From: Amycolatopsis nivea
Lineage (GTDB): Bacteria > Actinomycetota > Actinomycetes > Mycobacteriales > Pseudonocardiaceae
Direction of reading: 5' to 3'
Assembly (NCBI RefSeq): GCF_004522235.1
Contig: NZ_SDLT01000052.1
Span: 1-46,784 of the forward strand
Length of the DNA: 46,784 nucleotides
Of this stretch, positions 7,322-15,210 are shown in pieces (positions within the stretch are counted from its first letter, which is position 1; each line of letters starts with the position of its first letter). The notes beneath the pieces are model-generated. The model made no database searches and was not told the origin of the DNA. It worked only from the letters and a program-made list of their open reading frames with translations. The translations under genes were made by a program, and so were the position numbers.

Positions 7322-9325
7322 GTGTTGGAGAGAGACCCGGAGTGGCCACCCGACCGTCCCGTCGAACGGGTCACCCGGCGCCCGCCGCCTGAGCACCCGC
7401 CGGCGGAAGACGGTCATCGCGGGCAGTTGCCGCAGCCGCCGCCGTCCGCGCCGCGATGGCCGCCGGTCCGGTCGTGGCGGCAGGAGCGCGGGCAGAACAG
7501 CATGCCGTTCGGCGCGCCGCCGCTGGCACCGGACGATCCGGACGCGACAGTGTTCATCCCGCGCGTCGGCGGGGTGCCCGCGAGTTCTAAGTGGCCGGTC
7601 GTCGATCCGGATGCGTTGCGCCCCTACGACTCGCTCGCCACCCAGATGCTGCCGCGGCTGCCCGCCGCCCCGCCCGGCGAAAGGCCGGGACGCCCCGGCC
7701 GCCCGCCGCGGGTCGAGCCGAAGGCGCCGTCGATCGCCAAGTCGAGCGGGAAGATGGCCATCGCGTCGCTGGTCAGCCGGGTCACCGGATTCCTGTGGAA
7801 GATCATGCTCGTGTGGGCGGTCGGCACCGGCGTGGTCAACGACTCGTTCACGATCGCCAACACGTTGCCGAACAGCGTCTTCGAACTCCTGCTCGGCGGC
7901 GTGCTCAGCAGTGTCGTGATGCCGCTGATCGTGCGTTCGCAGGACGATCCCGACGGCGGTGCGGCGTACACGCAGCGCATGCTCACGATGGGACTGACGG
8001 TGCTGGGCGTCGGCACCGTCCTCGCCGTGGCGGCGGCACCCGCGCTGACCTCGCTGTACCTGGACCAGGGCGGGCACGCCAACTCCGAACTGACCAACGC
8101 GTTCGCCCGGCTGCTGCTGCCCGAGATCTTCTTCTACGGCGTTTTCGCGCTGGTGTCCGCGATCCTCAACGCCAAGCACATCTTCAGCCCGACGGCGTGG
8201 GCGCCGGTGATGAACAACGTCGTCGTCATCGCGACCCTGGCGTTGTTCATGCTCATGCCGGGCAAGATCTCGACCGATCCGGTGCGGATGGGCGACCCGA
8301 AGCTGCTCGTGCTCGGCATCGGCGTCACGCTGGGCATCGCCGTGCAGGCGGTGCTGCTGGTGCCGCCGCTGCTGCGGACGGGATTCCGCTTCAAGTGGCG
8401 CTGGGGCATCGACAAGCGGATGAAGGAGTTCGGCGGCCTCGCGCTGTGGATCCTCGGCTACGTCGCGATCAGCCTGGCCGGCCTCACCGTCAACACCCGG
8501 GTGCTGACCAGCGGCGACCCGGGCGGGGTGACGATCTACGCCAACGCCTGGCTGCTCTTCCAGCTGCCCTACGGGGTGATCGGGGTGTCCCTGTTGACCG
8601 CGATCATGCCGCGGCTGTCGCGCAACGCCGCGGACGGCGATGTCCGCAAGGTCGTGGCCGATCTTTCCTACGCGTCGCGCATCTCCACGGTGATGCTGGT
8701 GCCGATCGCCGCCGTGCTGACGGTGGTGGGCGAGTCGATCGGCATCGCATTGTTCAGCGGCGGCGCGAACTCCGTCGCCCAGGCGGGCCGGCTCGGCGAG
8801 GCACTGGCGGTCTCGTCGTTCGGGCTGCTGCCTTACGCGCTGGTCATGTTGCAGCTGCGGGTGTTCTACGCGATGAAGGACGCGCGCACGCCGACCCTGA
8901 TCATGGTCGTGATGACCGTGGTGAAGGTTCCGCTGCTGTATCTGTGCCCGGTGTTGCTGGACGCGCACAGCATCGTGCTGGGCACCATGCTGGTGAACTC
9001 GCTGACGTTCGTGGTCGGCGCGATCCTGGGCCAGGTCTGGCTGTGGGTGAGCCTCGGCCACCTGCGCAGCAAGCGGGCGCTTGGGGTAATCCTGTTCACG
9101 CTGGTCGCGAGCGCACTCGGCGCTGCTGCGGCGCTGGCGGCCGGATGGCTCGTGCCGGACTTCGGGGGGCGGGCTACTGCGTGGGTGAAGCTGATTCTGC
9201 AGGGTCTGGTTGGGCTCGGGGTGTCGTTTGGGGTGCTGGCGGCGTTGAGGATTGAAGAGCTCGCGCCTGCGCGGAAGAGGCTTGCGCGGTTGGTGAAGCG
9301 GGGGGAGCGATCGACGGATGGGTAG
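7322..9325 (+). CDS. MurJ/MviN-like lipid II flippase, no pseudokinase domain
   Basis: A 667-residue protein. Residues 1-140 are a proline- and arginine-rich, probably disordered cytoplasmic region. From about 143 the MviN/MurJ fold begins (IASLVSRVTGFLWKIMLVWA, then NDSFTIANTLPNSVFELLLG), with roughly 14 membrane helices, and the protein ends after a short cytoplasmic tail (RKRLARLVKRGE). MurJ flips lipid II for peptidoglycan synthesis. The main actinobacterial MurJ usually carries a C-terminal pseudokinase and extracytoplasmic domain and sits near trxB and parAB. Both the domain and that context are missing here, so this may be a second, MurJ-like paralogue. The start is GTG 7322. Gene symbol withheld for this reason. 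Confidence 0.8.
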   Translation: MLERDPEWPPDRPVERVTRRPPPEHPPAEDGHRGQLPQPPPSAPRWPPVRSWRQERGQNSMPFGAPPLAPDDPDATVFIPRVGGVPASSKWPVVDPDALRPYDSLATQMLPRLPAAPPGERPGRPGRPPRVEPKAPSIAKSSGKMAIASLVSRVTGFLWKIMLVWAVGTGVVNDSFTIANTLPNSVFELLLGGVLSSVVMPLIVRSQDDPDGGAAYTQRMLTMGLTVLGVGTVLAVAAAPALTSLYLDQGGHANSELTNAFARLLLPEIFFYGVFALVSAILNAKHIFSPTAWAPVMNNVVVIATLALFMLMPGKISTDPVRMGDPKLLVLGIGVTLGIAVQAVLLVPPLLRTGFRFKWRWGIDKRMKEFGGLALWILGYVAISLAGLTVNTRVLTSGDPGGVTIYANAWLLFQLPYGVIGVSLLTAIMPRLSRNAADGDVRKVVADLSYASRISTVMLVPIAAVLTVVGESIGIALFSGGANSVAQAGRLGEALAVSSFGLLPYALVMLQLRVFYAMKDARTPTLIMVVMTVVKVPLLYLCPVLLDAHSIVLGTMLVNSLTFVVGAILGQVWLWVSLGHLRSKRALGVILFTLVASALGAAAALAAGWLVPDFGGRATAWVKLILQGLVGLGVSFGVLAALRIEELAPARKRLARLVKRGERSTDG

Positions 9326-9358
9326 TTCGGATTCAGTCGCCTGGCTGGTGCGTATCCG

Positions 9359-9703
9359 ATGACCTCGGAGCAGACTCGTGCGCTGGTTCGGGCGGTGGAA
9401 CATCTGGCGGAACCGGCCGCTGCGCAGGTCGCTTATCTGCGGGAGCTGCGGACCTATCCGTCCGCGGACGAGCTGGCTCTCGAATTCGACGCTGTGCGCG
9501 GATTCGTGCCGGAGCTTTCCGAATCCGGCCTGATCGCGAGTTCGGTCGTCGCGATGCTGGACGCGGTCGACGAGAAACTGGCGGCGATGAGCGGCCGGGA
9601 GAACGAGGACCTGTGGCACGCAGACTCGCTGGAGACCTCAGCCGACTGGGCGATCGTGCGCACGCTCGCGAGGGATGGGCTGGTCCGCTTGAACAGATCC
9701 TGA
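9359..9703 (+). CDS. Hypothetical protein, mostly helical, 114 residues
   Basis: It begins at ATG 9359, 33 bases after the MurJ-like gene, probably in the same transcript. The sequence is acidic and rich in predicted helix (VRAVEHLAEPAAAQVAYLRE, later VVAMLDAVDEKLAAMSG). It has no membrane segment, cysteine or recognisable motif. Its codon use is like its neighbours, so I believe it is a real gene. I do not recognise the family. Confidence 0.65.
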   Translation: MTSEQTRALVRAVEHLAEPAAAQVAYLRELRTYPSADELALEFDAVRGFVPELSESGLIASSVVAMLDAVDEKLAAMSGRENEDLWHADSLETSADWAIVRTLARDGLVRLNRS

Positions 9704-9710
9704 GCAATTG

Positions 9711-10124
9711 TCAGTCAGGGAGAGGCACACCGTAGTAGCTGTGGTATCCCTCTGACCAGCGCTCGACCGAGAACGAGTCGAAGTCTCGGGCTTCCTCGCA
9801 CTCCGTCAGGTACTCCAGGGCCTCCCGAGCCAGCGTGGCCGGGTGAGCGCGGAGAAACGCCTTGGTTTCGTCCAATCCTGCCCCGCACAATAGTTGCACG
9901 TCAATCGAGCAGTGCGCGTCCCAGCCGGACTCTTTGGCCTCCCAGATAAGCAGCACGTCGTTCAGCGAGCCGTAGTGGAATAGCTGTATGCAACAGATTT
10001 TCATCAGTTCGGTGTTCGCGTCGAACCCGGCTTGCATCTCTGTCGCGAGGATGCCGCGGATCTCGTCCAACTGGCCGCCAGCGGGATGCAGTCCGTATCG
10101 CTCGAGAAGATCGTCCTCGGTCAC
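9711..10124 (-). CDS. Hypothetical actinobacterial protein, 137 residues
   Basis: The GTG start at 10124 (VTEDDLLERYG) was chosen over the longer frame to 10253, whose first 43 codons look unlike protein and overlap the region upstream of the divergent MFS gene. The core reads ELMKICCIQLFHYGSLNDVL followed by IWEAKESGWDAHCSIDVQLL and ends SVERWSEGYHSYYGVPLPD. I recall similar uncharacterised proteins from streptomycetes that share the LIWxAKESxWDAHxSIDVQLL core, but no function is known to me. It is convergent with the preceding hypothetical gene (7-base gap). Confidence 0.7.
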   Translation of the reverse strand: MTEDDLLERYGLHPAGGQLDEIRGILATEMQAGFDANTELMKICCIQLFHYGSLNDVLLIWEAKESGWDAHCSIDVQLLCGAGLDETKAFLRAHPATLAREALEYLTECEEARDFDSFSVERWSEGYHSYYGVPLPD

Positions 10125-10262
10125 CTGGCGGATCCTACGGCCGGAGCCGGGAAGGGCGCGCCTGATTTCGGACGGGAAAAGGAATCTCCCGGCAAGACGT
10201 GCATTCGCATCCCGTACCTGCGGGGGTGTGCCCGCCCGCCCGTGATCGGCCAAGCTGGGCTC

Positions 10263-11471
10263 GTGGCGACGTATCGGCAGGTGTTCGGCAGACCGGAGTT
10301 CCGGGCGCTGTTCGCGAGCATGGTGGTTTCGGTCGCGGGCGATCAGTTCGCGCGGGTGGCGTTGTCGTTGCTGGTCTTCGACCGGACGCGGTCGGCGGGC
10401 TGGACCGCGGGGGTCTACGCCTTGACGTACGTGCCGTCGATTTTCGCCGGTCCGTTGCTGTCGGGCCTGGCGGATCGGTGGCCTCGGCGGCGGGTCATGG
10501 TGGCGGCGGATCTGCTGCGTGCGGGGCTCGTCACGGTCATGGCGATTCCCGCGCTGCCGTTGCCTGCGGTCGCGGCGCTGCTGGTGGTGGTCCAGGCGGC
10601 TGGGGCACCGGGCAACGCGGCTCGGGCGGCGACGGCCGCGGCGGTTCTGCCGGGGGAGGAGTTCCTGCTGGGCAAAGGCGTGCTGGACACGGTGGTCCAG
10701 CTGGCGCAGGTGGCGGGGTTCGCGACGGGCGGGACGCTGGTCGCGTTTCTCGGTCCGGGGCAGGCGCTCGTCGCGGACGGGGTGACGTTCGTGGTGTCGG
10801 CGGCGGTGGTGCGGTTCGGGATCCGGGTGCGGCCCGCGCCGGGGGTGGTGGGCGATGGGACGCGGCTGGGGCGGTGGTGGGCCGATCTGCGGGCCGGGAC
10901 GGTGCTCGTCGTGCGGACGCCGCGGTTGCGTTCACTGGTCGGATTGGCTTGCGTGGCCGGGTTTTACGTCACGGTCGAGGGGCTGGCGGCGCCGTACGCG
11001 GAGTCGATCGGCGGGTCCGCTCAGGCAGTCGGGGTGCTGCTCGCGGCGAGTCCGGCGGGGACGGTGCTCGGGATGCTGATCGTGTCGCGGCTGCCGTCGC
11101 CGATGCGGATGCGGTTGCTCGGGCCGCTCGCGGTGGCGGCCAGCGTTCCGCTCGTGGTGTGCGCGATTCAGCCGGGGCTGGCCGTGACAGCGGTCTTATG
11201 GGGGCTGTCGGGCATGGCCAGCGCTTACCATCTGCCCGCGTCGGCGGCGTTCACACTGGCGGTTCCCGACCATCGGCGGGCCCAGGCTTACGGACTCGCC
11301 GCGACCGCGTTGACGACCAGCCAGGGCGCCGGGATCGCGCTGGCCGGGCTCGCGGCGACGGCGGCCGGCCCGAGCACGGTCCTCGCCGTCGCCGGGGTGC
11401 TCGGCGTGCTGACGGCGATCGCGGCGGGGGCGGCTTGGAACCGCGCCCGCCGCGCTGCCGAACCGGGGTAG
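10263..11471 (+). CDS. MFS transporter (MdtH/enterobactin-exporter-like group)
   Basis: About 402 residues with 12 predicted membrane helices. It opens YRQVFGRPEFRALFASMVVS followed by VAGDQFARVALSLLVFDRT, characteristic of the actinobacterial MFS group often annotated as enterobactin exporter-like. The motif-A loop is present as GLADRWPRRRVMVAADLLR. Two in-frame GTG starts are possible (10242 and 10263); the later one matches the usual N-terminus. The gene ends only 4 bases from the stop of the GNEW-repeat peptide gene on the other strand, so they converge. Whether it exports that peptide is speculation. Confidence 0.8.
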   Translation: MATYRQVFGRPEFRALFASMVVSVAGDQFARVALSLLVFDRTRSAGWTAGVYALTYVPSIFAGPLLSGLADRWPRRRVMVAADLLRAGLVTVMAIPALPLPAVAALLVVVQAAGAPGNAARAATAAAVLPGEEFLLGKGVLDTVVQLAQVAGFATGGTLVAFLGPGQALVADGVTFVVSAAVVRFGIRVRPAPGVVGDGTRLGRWWADLRAGTVLVVRTPRLRSLVGLACVAGFYVTVEGLAAPYAESIGGSAQAVGVLLAASPAGTVLGMLIVSRLPSPMRMRLLGPLAVAASVPLVVCAIQPGLAVTAVLWGLSGMASAYHLPASAAFTLAVPDHRRAQAYGLAATALTTSQGAGIALAGLAATAAGPSTVLAVAGVLGVLTAIAAGAAWNRARRAAEPG

Positions 11472-11475
11472 CGGA

Positions 11476-11604
11476 TCAGCGGGCCCACTCGTTCCCGCGG
11501 CGGCCCCATTCGTTGCCTCGGCGGATCCATTCGTTGCCCTGGCAGCGGGTCCACTCGTTGCCGCGGGCGAAACGGGTCCATTCGTTGCCGGGTGCGTTGC
11601 GCAT
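11476..11604 (-). CDS. 42-residue GNEW-repeat peptide (novel candidate)
   Basis: This short frame begins ATG CGC AAC GCA CCC at 11604, preceded 7 bases upstream by the ribosome site GAGAAAGG, and ends in TGA at 11476. After MRNAP the peptide is built from five GNEW units: GNEWTRFAR, GNEWTRCQ, GNEWIRR, GNEWGRR and GNEWAR. Glutamate codons alternate between GAA and GAG while the amino acids stay fixed, and spacers vary by whole codons, so selection acts on the peptide and not the DNA. It is strongly basic between repeats, with Arg-Arg boundaries, one cysteine and no signal peptide. It is convergent with an MFS gene and divergent from a diguanylate cyclase gene. The design recalls multi-core ribosomal peptide precursors, but no modifying enzyme is adjacent and I do not recognise the family. 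Confidence 0.7.
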   Translation of the reverse strand: MRNAPGNEWTRFARGNEWTRCQGNEWIRRGNEWGRRGNEWAR

Positions 11605-11705
11605 AGTGATGCCTTTCTCGCGGTGGTTGGTCCGACCGGCGTATCGACGGCCGGTGACAATGCGATTACCGTGATTAATCTTCGTTGACAGGGGCGAATA
11701 CCAGC

Positions 11706-13055
11706 GTGACGGGAAAGAGTGGCAGACGCATAACGACGTGGGGATTGTGGTCCCTGCGGCGTCCCGCCCTGTGCCTGGTGCTCACGGTCGACGCCGTGGC
11801 GGTCGCGATCGCGGTGCTTTCGTCCCTGTCCGCCGCGATCACCCCGACGCAGTGGCTGTGGTTCGCCATCCTCACCGCGGCCGCGGTCGCGCATCTCGAG
11901 GCGGTCCGCACGATCGAGCGGCGTCGCGAGCAGGCGTCGAAGAAAGCGCCGTACACGAATCTCAAGAGCCTGTGGGTGTTCGCCGCGCTGCTGGTGCTGC
12001 CGCTGCCGCTCGTCATCGGCTTGACCGCGGTGTCGTATGTGTATTGCTGGTACCGGGTTTACGGGCCGACGATCCTGTTCCGGAAGTTCTATTCGGCCGC
12101 GACGTTCGTGCTCGCGTCGGCCGTCGCCTCCGCTGTCCTGGACGGTCCTCTGCTGCCGCACGACGTGTGGTCGCTGCTGCGCGTGGCCGCCGCGGCCGGG
12201 GTGTGGTGGCTGGTCAACTACGCCCTGGTCGTCGTCGCGATCGGGTGGTCGTCGCCCGAGAAACTGCCGATTCGGCAGGCGCTGGGGCATCCGGGCGACC
12301 AGCTGGTCGTCGCGTCGGCGCTGGGGCTCGGCGCGACCATGGCCGTCCTGCTGGTCCACGAGCCGTGGGCGCTGCCCGCTCCGATGATCGCCGTGCTGTG
12401 CGTGCACCGCGATCTACTGCTGCCCCAGTACTTGCGGGCGTCGCGCACGGATCAGAAAACGGGCCTGGCGACGCCGGTGTACTGGGCCGACGTCGTCACC
12501 GCTGCCCTCGACCGCGCGAAACTCAGCGAGACCGGCCTCGGCGTGCTTTTCCTGGACGTCGACAAGTTCAAAGCCATCAACGACACCTACGGGCACCCGG
12601 CGGGCGACCAGGCGATCCGCGCGGTCGCCGACCTGGTGCGCGCGGAAGTCCGGTCTCAGGATCTCGTCGCCCGCTATGGCGGGGACGAACTGGCGATCCT
12701 GCTGCCGGGCCTCGAACCGGGCCAGTTGCTGGCTGTCGCCGAGCGGATCTGCTCCCGGCTCGCGCGTACTCCGGTCGTGCTCACCGCCACTACGGACGGT
12801 CAGCCTCGCACGCTGTCCGGGGTGAGCACCTCGATGGGGGTGGCGTCGTATCCCGGCGACGGCATTTCGGTCGAACAACTGCTCATGTCGGCGGACGGTG
12901 CGTTGCTGCAGGCCAAGCAGAACGGCCGCAACCAGATCAGGGTCGCAGGAGCGGTGCCGGTGCGGGGGATGCATGGAATGTCCGAGATGCCGTCAGGGAA
13001 ATCTCGGGAAGATCAGGGCAACGCGGTTGCGGATCATTCTCGTCAAATGCCCTGA
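11706..13055 (+). CDS. Membrane-bound diguanylate cyclase (GGDEF domain)
   Basis: About 449 residues. The first 250 hold several membrane helices. The GGDEF domain follows (about 265-420): LDVDKFKAINDTYGHPAGDQ, then RSQDLVARYGGDELAILLPG. The signature is GGDEL (residues 325-329), an active-type variant. An intact inhibitory site RSQD lies exactly five residues before it, so product inhibition by c-di-GMP is expected. It should make c-di-GMP at the membrane. The start is ambiguous: GTG 11706 is used, with TTG 11685 in the same frame. It is divergent from the GNEW peptide gene. The last 30 or so residues after the domain are low-complexity. Confidence 0.85.
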   Translation: MTGKSGRRITTWGLWSLRRPALCLVLTVDAVAVAIAVLSSLSAAITPTQWLWFAILTAAAVAHLEAVRTIERRREQASKKAPYTNLKSLWVFAALLVLPLPLVIGLTAVSYVYCWYRVYGPTILFRKFYSAATFVLASAVASAVLDGPLLPHDVWSLLRVAAAAGVWWLVNYALVVVAIGWSSPEKLPIRQALGHPGDQLVVASALGLGATMAVLLVHEPWALPAPMIAVLCVHRDLLLPQYLRASRTDQKTGLATPVYWADVVTAALDRAKLSETGLGVLFLDVDKFKAINDTYGHPAGDQAIRAVADLVRAEVRSQDLVARYGGDELAILLPGLEPGQLLAVAERICSRLARTPVVLTATTDGQPRTLSGVSTSMGVASYPGDGISVEQLLMSADGALLQAKQNGRNQIRVAGAVPVRGMHGMSEMPSGKSREDQGNAVADHSRQMP

Positions 13056-13182
13056 ATGCGACGCGATATGGCCGCCTGACGGAACCTTCGGCCGGGACAA
13101 TTTCGTTCAATTCCAGCTGTTCCTGGACCTGCTGGGAGAATCCGAGATGAGCACCCCGTACGAGGAACTCGGTTCGCTTTAG
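13027..13182 (+). CDS. Small CPEC-motif protein, 51 residues
   Basis: TTG 13027 begins a frame reading RIILVKCPECDAIWPPDGTF and later NFVQFQLFLDLLGESEMST. It overlaps the end of the cyclase gene by 29 bases in another frame. The single CPEC knuckle followed by aromatic and acidic residues looks like small actinobacterial proteins of unknown function that begin with a C-P-x-C-D-A-x-W motif. A TTG start and no perfect ribosome site (CAGGG upstream) lower confidence. With only one CxxC it could bind zinc only as a dimer. Confidence 0.5.
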   Translation: MRIILVKCPECDAIWPPDGTFGRDNFVQFQLFLDLLGESEMSTPYEELGSL

Positions 13183-13345
13183 CCGCCACCCTGAACGGTG
13201 CGCGCTGCCGGTTTGCTCCCGGTTCACTGGCTGGTCTGCGCCTCGCCGCGGACGCATGGTGGTCGGGCGGTACCCCGGTTCCCGCACCGTCCGTCGCGGC
13301 TTGACCTGCGCGGACGGGTCTCGTCACTCGGAAGGGGCTCTTGTG

Positions 13346-13942
13346 ATGACCGCTGTCGCGCGCGGTAGCCGTTCACGTTGCTTGGCTGGGGACCACGGGG
13401 TCGCGCTGCGCTCGCTGCGCGCGGCGGCCGAGAACTACGCCGCGCTGGGCTGGCCAGTGCTGCCGGGGCCGGTGTGCGACGGGTTGACGACCTGGGATCC
13501 GGTCAGTTTCGAGCGGCTTGGCGGCCGGGAGTCGACGATGTCCCCGTCTGAGGCCACGGTCGATCGCCGGGTGGTTTCGAAATGGTGGGCCGTGCATCGG
13601 CAGGCGATTCTCGCCCCGGTAGGAGAGCATTTTGACGTCGTGCGCGCGCCGACACACCTAGGCTGGCGCGCCCTAGCCGCGTTCGACGGCGGGCGCCCGC
13701 TCGGCCCGATGGCGTTGTCGCCGCACGGAGCTTTTTTCTTCATCGAGCCCGGGACTTGCGGGGACTCCGAACTGGCGTCCGGGGTGGAGGTTCTTTCTCC
13801 GGGTGACCTCGTGGTACTTCCGCCGAGCCGGGTCGTCGCCGGGGTGGTGTGGTGGCGGATATCGCCGTTGGAGCGCGACTTGCTGGGTGACGGGGCCGGG
13901 ATTTTACGGAAACTTGCCGAGCTTTCCGGCGAATCCGCGTAG
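13346..13942 (+). CDS. PrimPol-like (bifunctional primase/polymerase N-terminal domain) protein
   Basis: A 198-residue protein. ATG 13346 has the ribosome site GGAAGGGG nine bases upstream; the frame is open further 5' without a better site. AAENYAALGWPVLPG near the start matches the opening of bifunctional DNA primase/polymerase N-terminal domains, and KWWAVHRQAILAPVGEHFDV resembles their later segments. Clear catalytic DxD residues and a helicase part are missing, so this is one of the short stand-alone members common in actinomycetes and may not be catalytic. Confidence 0.65.
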   Translation: MTAVARGSRSRCLAGDHGVALRSLRAAAENYAALGWPVLPGPVCDGLTTWDPVSFERLGGRESTMSPSEATVDRRVVSKWWAVHRQAILAPVGEHFDVVRAPTHLGWRALAAFDGGRPLGPMALSPHGAFFFIEPGTCGDSELASGVEVLSPGDLVVLPPSRVVAGVVWWRISPLERDLLGDGAGILRKLAELSGESA

Positions 13943-13959
13943 GTCTCGCGCGGGCAGGT

Positions 13960-14364
13960 TCAGCGGTTGCAGCGTTGTTTGGCTATGTCCCATGTTCCGC
14001 CGCTGTCCAGGCAATCGGTGAATTCTCGTTGCCCGTCGACCCACGCTTTGTGGCCTGCGCAGACGTCGTATTTCACCTCGTCGCCGTCTCGGCATTCGTA
14101 GCCGTACCGGGGCGGCTTCCGGGGCGGAGTTTTGCGCGTCGAGGTCTTCTTCGCGGCTGCTGGGGTTCTCGTGGTCGGCGGTTTTTCGGTGCCGCTCGAC
14201 GGCTGAGCTGTCGTCGTCTCGGGCGTCGAGGGTTCAGGAGCTGGCTCGGAACTAGTCGCAGAAGGGGACGCGGCCGGTGCTGGCGACGGTGTCGGCGCTG
14301 CGCCGCAGCCGACTGCGGCCACGCTCAGGGCAAGCATCAATCCGGGCAACCAATTCCTTGCCAT
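13960..14364 (-). CDS. Putative secreted lipoprotein with cysteine-rich C-terminus
   Basis: A 134-residue protein. ATG 14364 follows a strong ribosome site (GAGGTGG). The signal peptide LPGLMLALSVAAVGC ends in a plausible lipobox with Cys20. A long Pro/Ser/Thr/Ala-rich linker follows (about 24-70), then a basic stretch (KKTSTRKTPPRKPPR) and a small domain with four cysteines (YECRDGDEVKYDVCAGHKAW, TDCLDSGGTWD, QRCNR) that probably form disulfides outside the cell. No family is recognised. It is convergent with the PrimPol-like gene. Confidence 0.75.
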   Translation of the reverse strand: MARNWLPGLMLALSVAAVGCGAAPTPSPAPAASPSATSSEPAPEPSTPETTTAQPSSGTEKPPTTRTPAAAKKTSTRKTPPRKPPRYGYECRDGDEVKYDVCAGHKAWVDGQREFTDCLDSGGTWDIAKQRCNR

Positions 14365-14545
14365 GCAGCCACCTCGACCAGTCCGGCAATGACGATTCCC
14401 CTCAGTCGCGTGAGGGGCGACCAACGCAACGTCGGCGAGCACGGCGTCATCGGACCGCAACCACGTCGTGTCCGCTCTGTCGCGCCGGATACCCGGGCAC
14501 CAGGACAACTCGATCAATCGGATCTTCCTGCCAACGATCAGACAT

Positions 14546-14566
14546 TATTACCGCATTACGGTAATA
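14546..14566. promoter_or_regulatory. Inverted repeat TATTACCG-N5-CGGTAATA
   Basis: Perfect 8-base arms separated by CATTA make a 21-bp dyad, AT-rich against the local background. It lies between the lipoprotein gene (start 14364, minus) and the CapA remnant (plus), and is a good candidate repressor operator, perhaps left from the regulation of the decayed gene. No nearby regulator is an obvious partner. Confidence 0.4.
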
Positions 14567-14600
14567 GCACCGAATCGCGGGAAACCCGGGAGTCCTGCGC

Positions 14601-14940
14601 GGCGGAACTGGCGGAGTTCGGCTTCGCCCTGGTTTCCCTGGCGACGAACCACACGCTGGACTTCGGGGCGAAGGCCTGCGCGACATGATGCGCGTGCTGG
14701 ATGCCGCGGGTGTCCGGCATGCTGGGGGGGCGGCGAGACGATCGAGGTGGCGACCCGGCCGTGTGTCGTGTCCGCCACCGGCCAGACGCTGGCCTCCTCC
14801 AGGTTCTGTTCCGCGCTTCCACTGGGCTTCAACGCGACGGCCGAGCGTCTGTTGATCGGGGCGATCCGGGTGCGGCAGAGCTTTGAGTTCGACAGCACCT
14901 TCTTCGACGAACCTGCGGGTACACACCTTTCGCGCATTCC
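14601..14940 (+). pseudogene. Remnant of a CapA-family (poly-gamma-glutamate synthesis-like) gene
   Basis: Pieces of a CapA-type metallophosphatase-like protein can be read in order but in different frames. One frame gives AELAEFGFALVSLATNHTLD (compare the family motif G-F-x-x-V-S-L-A-N-N-H-x-L-D-x-G). The next gives GLRDMMRVLDAAGVRHAG, and a third gives GETIEVATRP and, after a gap, RLLIGAIRVRQSFEFDSTFF. At least two frameshifts and an internal deletion are needed, and the N-terminus is missing. CapA proteins belong to capsule or poly-glutamate production; this copy cannot be functional. The boundaries are approximate. Confidence 0.5.
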
Positions 14941-15153
14941 GGCGCACACAAACCGGACATGGGAAGCGCTCCTAGCACGATGGGCGATCACGTCGGGCGA
15001 AGTGCCGGTCCGGGGTGCGTCGGAAACCTGCTGGCGGAAAGCGGGCGGATTCCGCTTTCGTTCCACCACCGTGTCGGGTCGCGATTCCCTGACCGGGATT
15101 TCCGTACCCCAATGGGGATTTCTCGGCAACGCGGCGGGGCTGGTGCGAGGGAA
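14941..15153. other. Noncoding stretch after the CapA remnant
   Basis: I see no supported gene here. Open frames on both strands have no matching family and no ribosome site. It probably contains further degraded sequence of the CapA locus before the palindromic element. Confidence 0.4.
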
Positions 15154-15210
15154 CGTACGTGAGGGGAACCCTCATTGACTCTGATTCCCTCAGGGTTCCC
15201 CTCACGTACG
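15154..15210. repeat. Palindromic intergenic element 1 (ACGTGAGGGG subtype)
   Basis: Perfect 19-base arms (15154-15172 and 15192-15210) beginning CGTACGTGAGGGG surround a 19-base centre whose right half is GATTCCCTC. It can form a long hairpin. It sits at the 3' end of the minus-strand antiporter gene and supplies that gene's TGA stop (15202-15204). Its likely role is transcription termination without a U-tract. It belongs with elements at 21440, 40870, 41042 and 41160. Confidence 0.8.

Noticed and set aside
7283..9619. Minus-strand open frame of 778 codons
   Set aside because: Complement of the MurJ-like gene; arginine-, histidine- and glutamine-rich shadow composition and no domain.
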